In this document: piece after piece, positions 26,623 to 34,940 of the stretch
How the letters are laid out: each line of letters begins with the position of its first letter
Numbering within the stretch: the first letter of the stretch is position 1
Assembly: GCF_026339995.1 (NCBI RefSeq)
Contig: NZ_JAPEPT010000007.1
Location: forward strand, 186,001-250,000
Reading direction: 5' to 3'
DNA: 64,000 nucleotides
Source of the DNA: Streptomyces sp. NBC_01481
GTDB taxonomy: Bacteria; Actinomycetota; Actinomycetes; Streptomycetales; Streptomycetaceae
The notes under the pieces: generated by a model
The model's input: the letters and a program-made list of their open reading frames with translations, nothing else
Database searches by the model: none
What the model was told of the DNA's origin: nothing
Program-made: the position numbers and the translations under genes

Positions 26623-28422
26623 GTGGACCGCACCAGACTTCCGGCTGCCCTCGCGGCGGCCGCCCTCGCCATCAGCGGACTCGTTGCCACGGCGGCCTCG
26701 GCCGGGGCGGCAGACACCGAACTCGCGCGCAACGGCGGCTTCGAGACGGGTCTCGACGGCTGGAGCTGCACGGCGGGCAGCGGCGCCGTCGTCAACTCGC
26801 CGGTCCACGGCGGCAGTTCCGCACTCAAGGCCACACCCGCGGGCAGCGACAACGCCAAGTGCAGCCAGACCGTCACCGTCAAGCCCAACTCCGACTACAC
26901 GCTCAGCGCCTGGGTCCAGGGCAGCTATGTCTACCTCGGCGCCTCCGGCACCGGCACGAGCGACGTCTCCACCTGGACGGCGTCGGCGCCGAGCTGGCAG
27001 AAGCTCTCGACGACCTTCCGCACCGGCGCCTCGACCACCTCGGTGACCATCTACACGCACGGCTGGTACGGCACCCCCGCCTACGGCGCCGACGACCTCT
27101 CCCTGCTCGGCCCGGGCGGCGACCCGGTCCAGACACCGGCCGCCCCCACCGGCCTGACCGCCGGATCCCCCGGCTCCAGCTCGGTCCCGCTGAGCTGGTC
27201 CCCGGTCTCCGGCGCCACCGGCTACAACGTCTACCGCGGCGGCACCAAGGTCCATTCCGTCAGCGGGACTTCGGCCACCGCCACCGGGCTCGCCCCCTCC
27301 ACCTCGTACAGCTTCCAGGTCACCGCGACGAACAGCGCCGGAGAGTCCCCGAAGTCCGCCGCCGTCAGCGCGACGACCACCAGCGGCGGCAACCCGGGCA
27401 CCGGCCTCCCGGCCCATGCCCTTGTCGGCTATCTGCACGCCAGCTTCGCCAACGGCTCCGGCTACACACGCATGGCGGACGTGCCCGACTCCTGGGACAT
27501 CATCAACCTCGCCTTCGGCGAACCGACGTCCGTCACATCGGGCGAGATCCGCTTCAGCTTCTGCCCGGCCTCCGAGTGCCCGAACGTCGAGTCCCTCGCC
27601 GACTTCAAGGCCGCCATCAAGGCCAAGCAGGCCGCGGGCAAGAAGGTGCTGATCTCCATCGGCGGCGCCAACGGCCAGGTGCAGCTCAGCACCACAGCCG
27701 CCCGCGACACCTTCGTCTCCTCGGTCTCGAAGATCATCGACGAGTACGGACTCGACGGCCTCGACATCGACTTCGAGGGCCACTCACTGTCGCTGAACAC
27801 CGGCGACACGGACTTCCGCTCCCCGACCTCGCCGGTGATCGTCAATCTGATCTCGGCGGTCAAGACCCTCAAGGCGAAGTACGGCTCCGACTTCGTGCTC
27901 ACCATGGCCCCGGAGACCTTCTTCGTACAGCTGGGCTACCAGTACTACGGCTCGGGCCCCTGGGGCGGCCAGGACCCGAGGGCGGGCGCCTACCTGCCGG
28001 TCATCCACGCCCTGCGCGACGACCTGACGCTGCTGCACGTCCAGGACTACAATTCGGGCTCGATCATGGGCCTGGACAACCAGTACCACTCGATGGGCGG
28101 CGCCGACTTCCACATCGCCATGACCGACATGCTGCTGACAGGCTTCCCGGTCGCCGGCGACACCACCAGGGTCTTCCCGGCCCTGCGCCCCGAGCAGGTG
28201 GCGATCGGACTGCCCGCCTCCACCCAGGCGGGCAACGGCCACACCGCGCCCGCCGAGGTGAACAAGGCGCTGGACTGCCTGACGAAGAAGGTGAGTTGCG
28301 GCTCGTACCAGACCCATGGCAGCTGGCCGTCGCTGCGCGGCCTGATGACCTGGTCGGTCAACTGGGACCGCTACAACCAGTGGGAGTTCTCGAAGAACTT
28401 CGACGCCTACCCATGGAGCTGA
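26623..28422 (+). CDS. Secreted GH18 chitinase with carbohydrate-binding and FnIII domains
   Basis: A 599-residue secreted chitinase. Domains in order: signal peptide (1-29, ending ASAGA), a CBM-like beta-sandwich (about 30-165), a fibronectin type III domain (about 170-258, PTGLTAGSPGSSSVPLSWSPV), a short Gly/Pro linker, and a GH18 barrel (about 265-599). The catalytic DxxDxDxE is DGLDIDFE, with the acid at about E385. SIGG is the other GH18 signature. GTG start with GGAGG at 26613-26617. Regulated by a dre operator, so probably induced by chitin products. Its 3' end overlaps the convergent PAP2 gene. Confidence 0.92.
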   Translation: MDRTRLPAALAAAALAISGLVATAASAGAADTELARNGGFETGLDGWSCTAGSGAVVNSPVHGGSSALKATPAGSDNAKCSQTVTVKPNSDYTLSAWVQGSYVYLGASGTGTSDVSTWTASAPSWQKLSTTFRTGASTTSVTIYTHGWYGTPAYGADDLSLLGPGGDPVQTPAAPTGLTAGSPGSSSVPLSWSPVSGATGYNVYRGGTKVHSVSGTSATATGLAPSTSYSFQVTATNSAGESPKSAAVSATTTSGGNPGTGLPAHALVGYLHASFANGSGYTRMADVPDSWDIINLAFGEPTSVTSGEIRFSFCPASECPNVESLADFKAAIKAKQAAGKKVLISIGGANGQVQLSTTAARDTFVSSVSKIIDEYGLDGLDIDFEGHSLSLNTGDTDFRSPTSPVIVNLISAVKTLKAKYGSDFVLTMAPETFFVQLGYQYYGSGPWGGQDPRAGAYLPVIHALRDDLTLLHVQDYNSGSIMGLDNQYHSMGGADFHIAMTDMLLTGFPVAGDTTRVFPALRPEQVAIGLPASTQAGNGHTAPAEVNKALDCLTKKVSCGSYQTHGSWPSLRGLMTWSVNWDRYNQWEFSKNFDAYPWS

Positions 28423-29017
28423 TCAGCAGCAGCGCCCCGCCCAGGCAGCAACTGGCCAGCACATCGAGGGGCCAGTGGTAGCCGCGCAACAGCAGGCCGA
28501 TGCCCGTCGCCCCCGTCAGCAGGACGGCGACGGGCATCAGCCGCACCGATACGAGCAGCGCAGCGCCGCAGTACGCGACCATCGCGGTCGCCGTGTGGCC
28601 CGACGGGTAGAAGCCGACCGCCTCGGTGAGCGGGCCCTGACGGTCGATCAGCGCCTTCAGCGGAACGACGAGCGCGGGAACGGCGGCCATGGTGAGCCCG
28701 GCGTACAGGGCGTCGGTCCCGCGGCGATGGCGCAGGGCGTACCCGACCGCCACGGCCAGGACCGGAAGGGCGACCTGCATGCTGCCGAGGTCTGCGAGCC
28801 GATCGGCCAGTGCCTGGGGGCCGCGGCCGGCGATCCTGAGTTCGACGCGTTCGTCCAGGGACCGCAGTGGCCCGTTGGCGGCCACCTGCCAGGTGATCAG
28901 CGTGAAGAGAGCGACGCACAGCGTCAGAAGCGCCGGAAGCGCCGGAAATAGAGAAGCCGGCCGCCTCGGAACAGGGGGGGTGGTTCCGAGCCGGCCGGCC
29001 GGACCGGTGTGCCGCAC
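28358..29017 (-). CDS. PAP2 superfamily membrane phosphatase
   Basis: A protein of about 219 residues with the PAP2 catalytic motifs KALIDRQGPLTEA, YPSGHTAT and RGYHWPLDV, set among five or six membrane helices. Likely removes phosphate from lipid phosphates such as undecaprenyl pyrophosphate or phosphatidic acid at the outer face of the membrane. The GTG start at 29017 is uncertain; the frame is open to 29242. The coding start region contains a long inverted repeat (28956-28999). Its 3' end overlaps the chitinase gene by 65 bp. Confidence 0.82.
   Translation of the reverse strand: MRHTGPAGRLGTTPPVPRRPASLFPALPALLTLCVALFTLITWQVAANGPLRSLDERVELRIAGRGPQALADRLADLGSMQVALPVLAVAVGYALRHRRGTDALYAGLTMAAVPALVVPLKALIDRQGPLTEAVGFYPSGHTATAMVAYCGAALLVSVRLMPVAVLLTGATGIGLLLRGYHWPLDVLASCCLGGALLLISSMGRRRSSSRTPTGCSGPS
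28956..28999. repeat. 17-bp imperfect inverted repeat at PAP2 5' end
   Basis: GCCGGCCGCCTCGGAAC (28956-28972) pairs with GTTCCGAGCCGGCCGGC (28983-28999) with one mismatch. The loop contains seven G. If translation starts at 29017 it lies in codons 7-20 of the phosphatase. Confidence 0.55.
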
Positions 29018-29286
29018 GCCCCGGGGGGTTTGGGGCGGGCGGCCATCCGATCGGTGAGGAGTTCCGGAGCCAGAGGCTCCAGTGGTGTGCGCGAGGGCAC
29101 GACCAGGTCGGGGCTGGGGAGGCTCCGCCCTGGAGTCGCCCGCAGTCCCCTGCGAGCGGGGTGTTTCTCTCATCTGCAGAAACCGTACGGCAGGCGCTGG
29201 GTCACCGACAGGCGGATCTCCATCCCGCCATCGCCCCCCCACAGAGTCTTCACAGGCCCCGACCGTTACCGCCGGTCAGACCCCCG

Positions 29287-30621
29287 TCAGACGCCGGCGA
29301 AGGCCTGCTCGATGATGTCCAGACCCTCGTTGAGCAGGTCCTCGCCGATCACCAGCGGGGGCAGGAAGCGCAGCACGTTGCCGTACGTGCCACAGGTGAG
29401 GACGAGCAGACCCTCGGCGTGGCAGGCCTTGGCGAGCGCGGCGGTCGCTTCCGCGTTCGGCTCCTTGGTGTCCCGGTCCTTGACCAGCTCGATCGCGATC
29501 ATCGCGCCGCGGCCGCGGATGTCGCCGATGATGTCGAACTTCTCGGCCATCGCGGCGAGGCGGCCCTTCATGACCTGCTCGATGTGCTTGGCCCTGCCGT
29601 TGAGGTCGAGCTCCTTCATGGTCTCGATGGCGCCGAGCGCACCGGCACAGGCAACCGGGTTGCCGCCGTAGGTGCCACCGAGGCCGCCCGCGTGCGGGGC
29701 GTCCATGATCTCGGCGCGGCCCGTGACGGCGGCGAGCGGCAGACCGCCCGCGATGCCCTTGGCCGTGGTGATCAGGTCGGGGACGATGCCCTCGTCCTCA
29801 CAGGCGAACCACTGGCCGGTGCGGCAGAAGCCGGACTGGATCTCGTCCGCGACGAAGACGATCCCGTTGTCCTTCGCGAACTGCGCGATCGCGGGCAGGA
29901 AGCCCTTGGCCGGCTCGATGAAGCCGCCCTCGCCGAGGACCGGCTCGATGATGATCGCGGCGACGTTGTCGGCGCCGACCTGCTTGTTGATCATGTCGAT
30001 GGCCTGGGCGGACGCCTCGGCACCGGCGTTCTCGGCACCCGTCGGCCAGCGGTAGCCGTAGGCCACGGGCACCCGGTAGACCTCGGGCGCGAACGGCCCG
30101 AAGCCCTGCTTGTACGGCATGTTCTTGGCGGTCAGCGCCATCGTGAGGTTGGTGCGGCCGTGGTAGCCGTGGTCGAAGACGACGACCGCCTGGCGCTTGG
30201 TGTAGGCGCGGGCGATCTTGACGGCGTTCTCGACGGCCTCGGCGCCGGAGTTGAACAGCGCGGACTTCTTCGCGTGGTCACCAGGGGTCAGCTCGGCGAG
30301 GGCCTCGGCGACCTCCACGTACCCCTCGTAGGGCGTGACCATGAAACAGGTGTGGGTGAAGTCCGCGAGCTGCGCGGAGGCCCGGCGTACGACGGCCTCG
30401 GCGGAGGCGCCGACGGAGGTCACGGCGATACCGGAACCGAAGTCGATGAGGCGGTTGCCGTCCACGTCCTCGATGACACCGCCGCCGGCGCGGGCGGTGA
30501 AGACGGGCAGCACGGACCCCACACCGCCGGCGACCGCGGCGGTACGGCGGGCCTGCAGCTCGATCGACTTCGGCCCGGGAATGGCGGTGACGACGCGGCG
30601 CTCCTGCGGGATTGCGGTCAT
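29287..30621 (-). CDS. gabT: 4-aminobutyrate--2-oxoglutarate transaminase
   Basis: A 444-residue class III PLP transaminase that converts GABA and 2-oxoglutarate to succinate semialdehyde and glutamate. Landmarks: FNSGAEAVENAVKIAR, VFDHGYHGRTNLTMALTAK, FVADEIQSGFCRTG (PLP Asp) and ITTAKGIAGGLPLAAV (Schiff-base Lys). Close to canonical GabT in length. ATG 30621 follows CAGGAGCC. Transcribed alone on the minus strand, facing a tandem-repeat region. It would receive GABA from the polyamine genes in this window. Confidence 0.93.
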   Translation of the reverse strand: MTAIPQERRVVTAIPGPKSIELQARRTAAVAGGVGSVLPVFTARAGGGVIEDVDGNRLIDFGSGIAVTSVGASAEAVVRRASAQLADFTHTCFMVTPYEGYVEVAEALAELTPGDHAKKSALFNSGAEAVENAVKIARAYTKRQAVVVFDHGYHGRTNLTMALTAKNMPYKQGFGPFAPEVYRVPVAYGYRWPTGAENAGAEASAQAIDMINKQVGADNVAAIIIEPVLGEGGFIEPAKGFLPAIAQFAKDNGIVFVADEIQSGFCRTGQWFACEDEGIVPDLITTAKGIAGGLPLAAVTGRAEIMDAPHAGGLGGTYGGNPVACAGALGAIETMKELDLNGRAKHIEQVMKGRLAAMAEKFDIIGDIRGRGAMIAIELVKDRDTKEPNAEATAALAKACHAEGLLVLTCGTYGNVLRFLPPLVIGEDLLNEGLDIIEQAFAGV

Positions 30622-31075
30622 GAGGGGCTCCTGGGGGTGCTTTGGACGCTACGTGTTCTCTTTACTCCGCAGGCTAGGCGCGGGGGAGGGGGGCGGGCAT
30701 GCGCCGTTCGGGAGTGTTGGGGGTGTGTCGTTGTCCGCGCCGGACATAGGCGGAGTCCGCCCCGGACACCCGGCGCGGAGCGCGCGGGGCGGGGCGGACC
30801 TGTGCTGTGTCTTCCCGGGGGGCGACCCCCGGACCCCGGGGAGAGACCGCACAGGGCGGGGCGAACCTGTGCTGTGTCTTCCCGGGGGGCGACCCCCGGA
30901 CCCCCGGGAGAGACCGCACAGGGCGGGGCGAACCTGTGCTGTGTCTTCCCGGGGGGCGACCCCCGGACCCCCGGGAGAGACCGCACAGGGCGGGGCGAAC
31001 CTGTGAACTACCCGCGGCGGGCACTAGATTGACGGGTGCACAGAGCGGGCCTGGCTGGTCAGGGGGCAGCGGTTC
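30622..31075. other. Intergenic region with 67-bp tandem repeat array
   Basis: No gene is seen. The first 150 bases hold the gabT leader. The remainder is dominated by a tandem array of three 67-bp units (see the repeat entry), after which about 70 bases lead to the ATPase gene. Open frames here change with each unit because 67 is not divisible by three. Confidence 0.7.
30801..31001. repeat. Three tandem copies of a 67-bp GC-rich unit
   Basis: Units start at 30801, 30868 and 30935 (each TGTGCTGTGTCTTCCC), nearly identical. Partial flanking sequence extends the array to about 30791-31006. Each unit carries two inverted repeats: CCCGGGGG with CCCCCGGG, and CACAGG with CCTGTG across the unit junction. 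Confidence 0.9.
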
Positions 31076-33169
31076 ATGGATTCCGAAGGCACATTCGACG
31101 CACGGGGCACACGGTCCAACCCGGTGCCACGGCCCGCGCGGCCACCCGTCGCGCCCGGGATCCCGGCCGTCCCCGGCCACGCCCCGACCACCCGCCCCGC
31201 CGTCGCCGACTGGCTGCGCACCCCCCGCCCGGCCGCCGAGCCCGGTGTCTGGCGGCTCGGCCACCGCGCCAGGCCCGACGAGGAGCCGGAGCTCGTTCCG
31301 GCCCGGCGGCTCTTCGCCGGCGCCCTCATCGCGCTGCTCAGCGGCTGGCTGCTGTGGTCACTGCTGTGGAACGGCTACCTCGGCCGCTATTGGCTGTGGC
31401 CCTTCCTCGTCCTCACCCCGGACTCCTGGAACGGCACCATGGCCCAGGTCGTCGCCTCGTACACCTACTACGCGATCGTTGGCGGCGGCCTGCTCGTGTT
31501 CTTCGGCCGGATCGGCCACGTGCCGGAGATCTGGCAACGCTACGTGCTCCGTAGCGACAAGCCGGTCACCGCCCCGCCGCCGCGCCCCGATGCCGACCCC
31601 GCCGACTGGCCCGACCTGCGCTCCGCGGGCCTCCTCGACGCGGCGCAGAGCCTTACCGACGCGACCCGCTCGGGCGCGCTCGGCGATGTCGACTACGCAA
31701 GGATCCGGCGCGCCTGGCAGGGCGTCCATGCCCGCCCGGACCGGCTCGCCGCCTTCACCGACACCGTGCGCAAGCACGGCGCCGCCGCCTGCGGGCACCC
31801 CTCCGGCCTGCGCGACCTGCCCGTACGCACCGCCACCCACGATCTGGCCACCGCCCAGGTCAAGATCGGCACCGCCGTCGACGACGAGCGCAACCCCTAT
31901 GCCCGCCGCACCACCGGCGTCGCCCTCGAACCCGCGCTTCTCGGGACCTCGCTGCTCGCCGTCGGCCCCTCCGGGTCCGGCAAGAGCGTGCGGCTCGTGC
32001 GGCCCGTCGTCGAGTCCATGTGTCTGCTCGCGCTCGCCAACCGCGCCGCCGTCGTCGCCGTCACGGCCTATGGCACCGGGCTCGCCCCCGACGACGCCTT
32101 CGACCTCGTCATCGGTGTCGGCCGGCCCGACTCGACCCATGACCTCGACCTCTACGGCGGCGCCGAGGACCCCGACGAGGCCGCCCGCGTACTCGCCGAG
32201 GCCCTGGTCGGGGATCTCGCCGCCACCCTGCCCGGCGGCGACAGCAGGCGCGCCGCCACCGCGCTGGCGCAGCTGATCGGGCCCTACCAGTGCGTCCACG
32301 GCCACTTCCCGGCCGTACCCGAACTGCGCGAGCTGCTCGGTGGCGCGCCCACTGCCGTGGGCGTACTGCGCACCGCGCTGGAGGCCGCCGGGGAGGCGGC
32401 CCAGCTGCGTGAACTGGACGCCCGCGAACGGCAGTCGGCCCGCGCCGACGACATCGGCGTCCTGCTCGCCGAGCGCATCGCCTTCCTGGACCGGCCCGCG
32501 TTCGCGGAGTTCTTCCGCACCGACGGCGGCGGCCGGCAGTTCTCGCTGCGCGCCATCGAGCACCCGCTGCGGGTCCGTATCGACCTGCCCGAGCGCGGCC
32601 ACGCCGAGGCCTCGCGCATAGTGGCGCGCCTGGTGCTCGCTCAGTTCAACGAGGCCGCGCTGACCCGCTCGGACCGCTCGCTCTTCGCGTGTCTCGTCCT
32701 CGACGACGCGACCTACACCGTGACCGCCGACTCGGTGCGCGCTGTCCAGCGGCTGCGCTCCGCCAACGCCGGTGTGGTGTTCGCGCTGCGCACGCTGGAG
32801 GACGTGCCGGAGCCGCTGCGCGGCCCGCTGCTCGGCGCGGTCGGCTGCCGGATGGCGTTCGCCGGGCTCGCGCCCTGGGACGGCGGCCGGTTCGCCGAGG
32901 CCTGGGGCACCGAGTGGGTGCAGACCAGGGACGTCACCAACCGGCAGATCATCTCCGACGAGCCCCTCACCAAGGCGCTGCACATGATGCGCCGCCTGGT
33001 GACCGGCAAGGCGGCCACGGCCGAGGCGGTCACGGTCCGCGAGGTCGAGCGGGCCCGCTGGTCTGCCTCCGACCTGGCGCACGCCGTGCCCGCCGGGCAT
33101 GCGGTGCTCTCGCTGACGACCGTACGGGGCGAGCACGCACCGCCGCTTCTGGTGGATCTGAGGACCTGA
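31076..33169 (+). CDS. Orphan membrane-anchored ATPase, VirD4/TraM-like
   Basis: A 697-residue protein. Residues 1-80 are Pro/Arg-rich. Two membrane segments follow (LFAGALIALLSGWLLWSLLW and VVASYTYYAIVGGGLLVFF), then a cytoplasmic region with Walker A GPSGSGKS (about 296-303) and a Walker B-like SLFACLVLDDAT (about 537-548). VVFALRTLEDVPEPLRG occupies the place of the sensor strand. This is the plan of type IV coupling proteins and FtsK-like pumps, but no other transfer or secretion gene is near. It lies between gabT and a PucR regulator. Function is unknown; NTP-driven transport is inferred. Confidence 0.78.
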   Translation: MDSEGTFDARGTRSNPVPRPARPPVAPGIPAVPGHAPTTRPAVADWLRTPRPAAEPGVWRLGHRARPDEEPELVPARRLFAGALIALLSGWLLWSLLWNGYLGRYWLWPFLVLTPDSWNGTMAQVVASYTYYAIVGGGLLVFFGRIGHVPEIWQRYVLRSDKPVTAPPPRPDADPADWPDLRSAGLLDAAQSLTDATRSGALGDVDYARIRRAWQGVHARPDRLAAFTDTVRKHGAAACGHPSGLRDLPVRTATHDLATAQVKIGTAVDDERNPYARRTTGVALEPALLGTSLLAVGPSGSGKSVRLVRPVVESMCLLALANRAAVVAVTAYGTGLAPDDAFDLVIGVGRPDSTHDLDLYGGAEDPDEAARVLAEALVGDLAATLPGGDSRRAATALAQLIGPYQCVHGHFPAVPELRELLGGAPTAVGVLRTALEAAGEAAQLRELDARERQSARADDIGVLLAERIAFLDRPAFAEFFRTDGGGRQFSLRAIEHPLRVRIDLPERGHAEASRIVARLVLAQFNEAALTRSDRSLFACLVLDDATYTVTADSVRAVQRLRSANAGVVFALRTLEDVPEPLRGPLLGAVGCRMAFAGLAPWDGGRFAEAWGTEWVQTRDVTNRQIISDEPLTKALHMMRRLVTGKAATAEAVTVREVERARWSASDLAHAVPAGHAVLSLTTVRGEHAPPLLVDLRT

Positions 33170-33241
33170 GCAGATCCCCGTACTGCTACGCCCTGGCAGA
33201 ATCGAGGTAGGCCGTTCATACGGGACGGCGAAATCACCCGC

Positions 33242-34849
33242 ATGTCTGCCTCTGCACCTCTGCTCGAAGGGCCCCCGGTCCCCATGCCGCCCACGCTCGC
33301 CTCGCTCGTCCAGCACTCGGCGCTCAAACTCACCGTGCGCGCCGGGGAGGACCGGCTGGAGACGCCCGTGCGCTGGGCGCATGTCAGTGAACTCGCCGAC
33401 CCCGTGCCGTACATGGAGGGCGGCGAGCTGCTGCTGGTGACGGCGATGACTCTGGACGCCGAGGACCGCGAGGCCATGCGGCGCTACGTACGCAGGCTGG
33501 TGGGCGCCGGTGTCGTCGGGCTCGGCTTCGCGGTCGGCGTGTACTACGAGGACATCCCGGACGCGCTGGTCGAGGCCGCGAAGGAGGAGGACCTGCCGCT
33601 GCTCGCCGTGCCGCGTCGCACGCCCTTCCTCGCCATCAGCAAGGCGGTCTCGGCGGCGATCGCGGCCGACCAGTACCGCGCGGTGACGGCCGGTTTCGAG
33701 GCCCAGCGGGAGCTGACGCGGGCCGCGCTCGCCGAAGGCCCGGGGGCCGTCGTCGCCCGGCTCGCCGCGACCGTGGACGGCTGGGCCGCGCTGTACGACG
33801 CCTCCGGTGCCGTCGTCGCCGCGGCTCCCGAATGGGCCGCTCGCCGGGCCGCGCGGCTCACCGCCGACGTGGAGCGGCTGCGCGAGCGGCCCGCACCCGC
33901 CAGCGCGGTGGTCGGCGACACCGACGACGACCGGGTCGAACTGCAGTCGCTGGGCAGCGGACGTCGGGTCCGCGGCGCGCTGGCCGTTGGCACGGGAGCC
34001 CCGCTCGGCACCGCCGAGCGCTATGCCGTGCACTCCGCCGTCGCCCTGCTGACCCTCACCACCGAGCGCTCGCGCTCGCTCCAGGCCGCCGAACAGCGCC
34101 TCGGCGCCGCGGTGCTGCGCATGCTGCTCTCCGGCCAGCAGGACCATGCCCGCGCGGTCGCCGGGGACCTGTACGGCGGACTGCTCGACGCGCCCTTCCG
34201 GCTGCTGATCGCCGAACTCGCGGGCGAGCCGGACCCGGCCGCCGAGGACCCGCTGCCGGCCTTCGCCGAATCGCTGGAGGCCGCGGCGTCCCGGGCCCCC
34301 GAGCCCCTGCTCGTCGTCCCCGACGTCGACGGCCGTCTCGTGGTGCTGGCCGCGGACGGGGGCGCGGTCGTCGCGGCCTGCACCGCGGCGTACGCCGACA
34401 AGGAGGCCGAGGACGCCGAGGTGGTCGTCGGGCTCTCGGCGCCGACCGGGCCGATTGCCGCCGCAGGCGCGTACAAACAGGCCGAACAGGCGCTCTCGGT
34501 GGCCCGGCGCCGCGGCCGCGCCCTCGTCGAGCACGAGGAGCTGGCCGCCGGCTCCATCCTGCCGCTGCTCGCGGACGACGCGGTGCGCGCCTTCGCGGAC
34601 GGCATGCTGCGCGCGCTGTACGAGCACGACGCGACCGGCAGGGGCGATCTGGTCGCCTCGCTGCGCGCCTGGCTCTCGCGCCACGGCCAGTGGGACGCGG
34701 CAGCCGCCGACCTCGGAGTCCACCGCCATACGCTGCGCTACCGGATGCGCCGGGTCGAGGAGATCCTGGGCCGCTCGCTGGACGACCCGGACGTACGTAT
34801 GGAGCTGTGGCTGGCGCTGAAGACGACGGCGGGCCCGTCGACCGAATAA
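33242..34849 (+). CDS. PucR-family transcriptional regulator
   Basis: A 535-residue regulator. The N-terminal PucR domain is visible (VRWAHVSELADPVPYMEGGELLLVTAMTL), followed by a GGDEF-like middle region. The C-terminal helix-turn-helix is DLGVHRHTLRYRMRRVEEILGR. Family members control purine, proline, polyamine or GABA catabolism. The position near gabT and a GabD-like dehydrogenase points to GABA or polyamine sensing. ATG 33242. It is preceded by a 72-bp gap after the ATPase gene and may be partly co-transcribed. Confidence 0.88.
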   Translation: MSASAPLLEGPPVPMPPTLASLVQHSALKLTVRAGEDRLETPVRWAHVSELADPVPYMEGGELLLVTAMTLDAEDREAMRRYVRRLVGAGVVGLGFAVGVYYEDIPDALVEAAKEEDLPLLAVPRRTPFLAISKAVSAAIAADQYRAVTAGFEAQRELTRAALAEGPGAVVARLAATVDGWAALYDASGAVVAAAPEWAARRAARLTADVERLRERPAPASAVVGDTDDDRVELQSLGSGRRVRGALAVGTGAPLGTAERYAVHSAVALLTLTTERSRSLQAAEQRLGAAVLRMLLSGQQDHARAVAGDLYGGLLDAPFRLLIAELAGEPDPAAEDPLPAFAESLEAAASRAPEPLLVVPDVDGRLVVLAADGGAVVAACTAAYADKEAEDAEVVVGLSAPTGPIAAAGAYKQAEQALSVARRRGRALVEHEELAAGSILPLLADDAVRAFADGMLRALYEHDATGRGDLVASLRAWLSRHGQWDAAAADLGVHRHTLRYRMRRVEEILGRSLDDPDVRMELWLALKTTAGPSTE

Positions 34850-34880
34850 TCGGCGGGCGCCATTGATTCTTCCGATTTCG

Positions 34881-34896
34881 TGCCCGAAGTCGGGCA
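34881..34896. promoter_or_regulatory. Perfect 16-bp palindrome upstream of EamA promoter
   Basis: TGCCCGA-AG-TCGGGCA ends seven bases before the proposed -35 of the EamA exporter gene. Its position fits an activator or repressor site; alternatively it is a weak hairpin ending the PucR transcript. Confidence 0.5.
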
Positions 34897-34902
34897 AAAT
34901 CA

Positions 34903-34932
34903 TTGGAACTTGCCAGCCGAAGTGCCTAAAGT
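34903..34932 (+). promoter_or_regulatory. Promoter for leaderless EamA transcript
   Basis: TTGGAA (34903-34908) and TAAAGT (34927-34932) are 18 bp apart. The GTG start at 34941 is eight bases past the -10, so transcription would begin at or next to the start codon. No ribosome-binding site is present. Confidence 0.55.
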
Positions 34933-34940
34933 CCTGCCTC

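Noticed and set aside
30791..31006. CRISPR array at the 67-bp repeats
   Set aside because: The repeats are directly adjacent with no unique spacers, and no cas genes are nearby.
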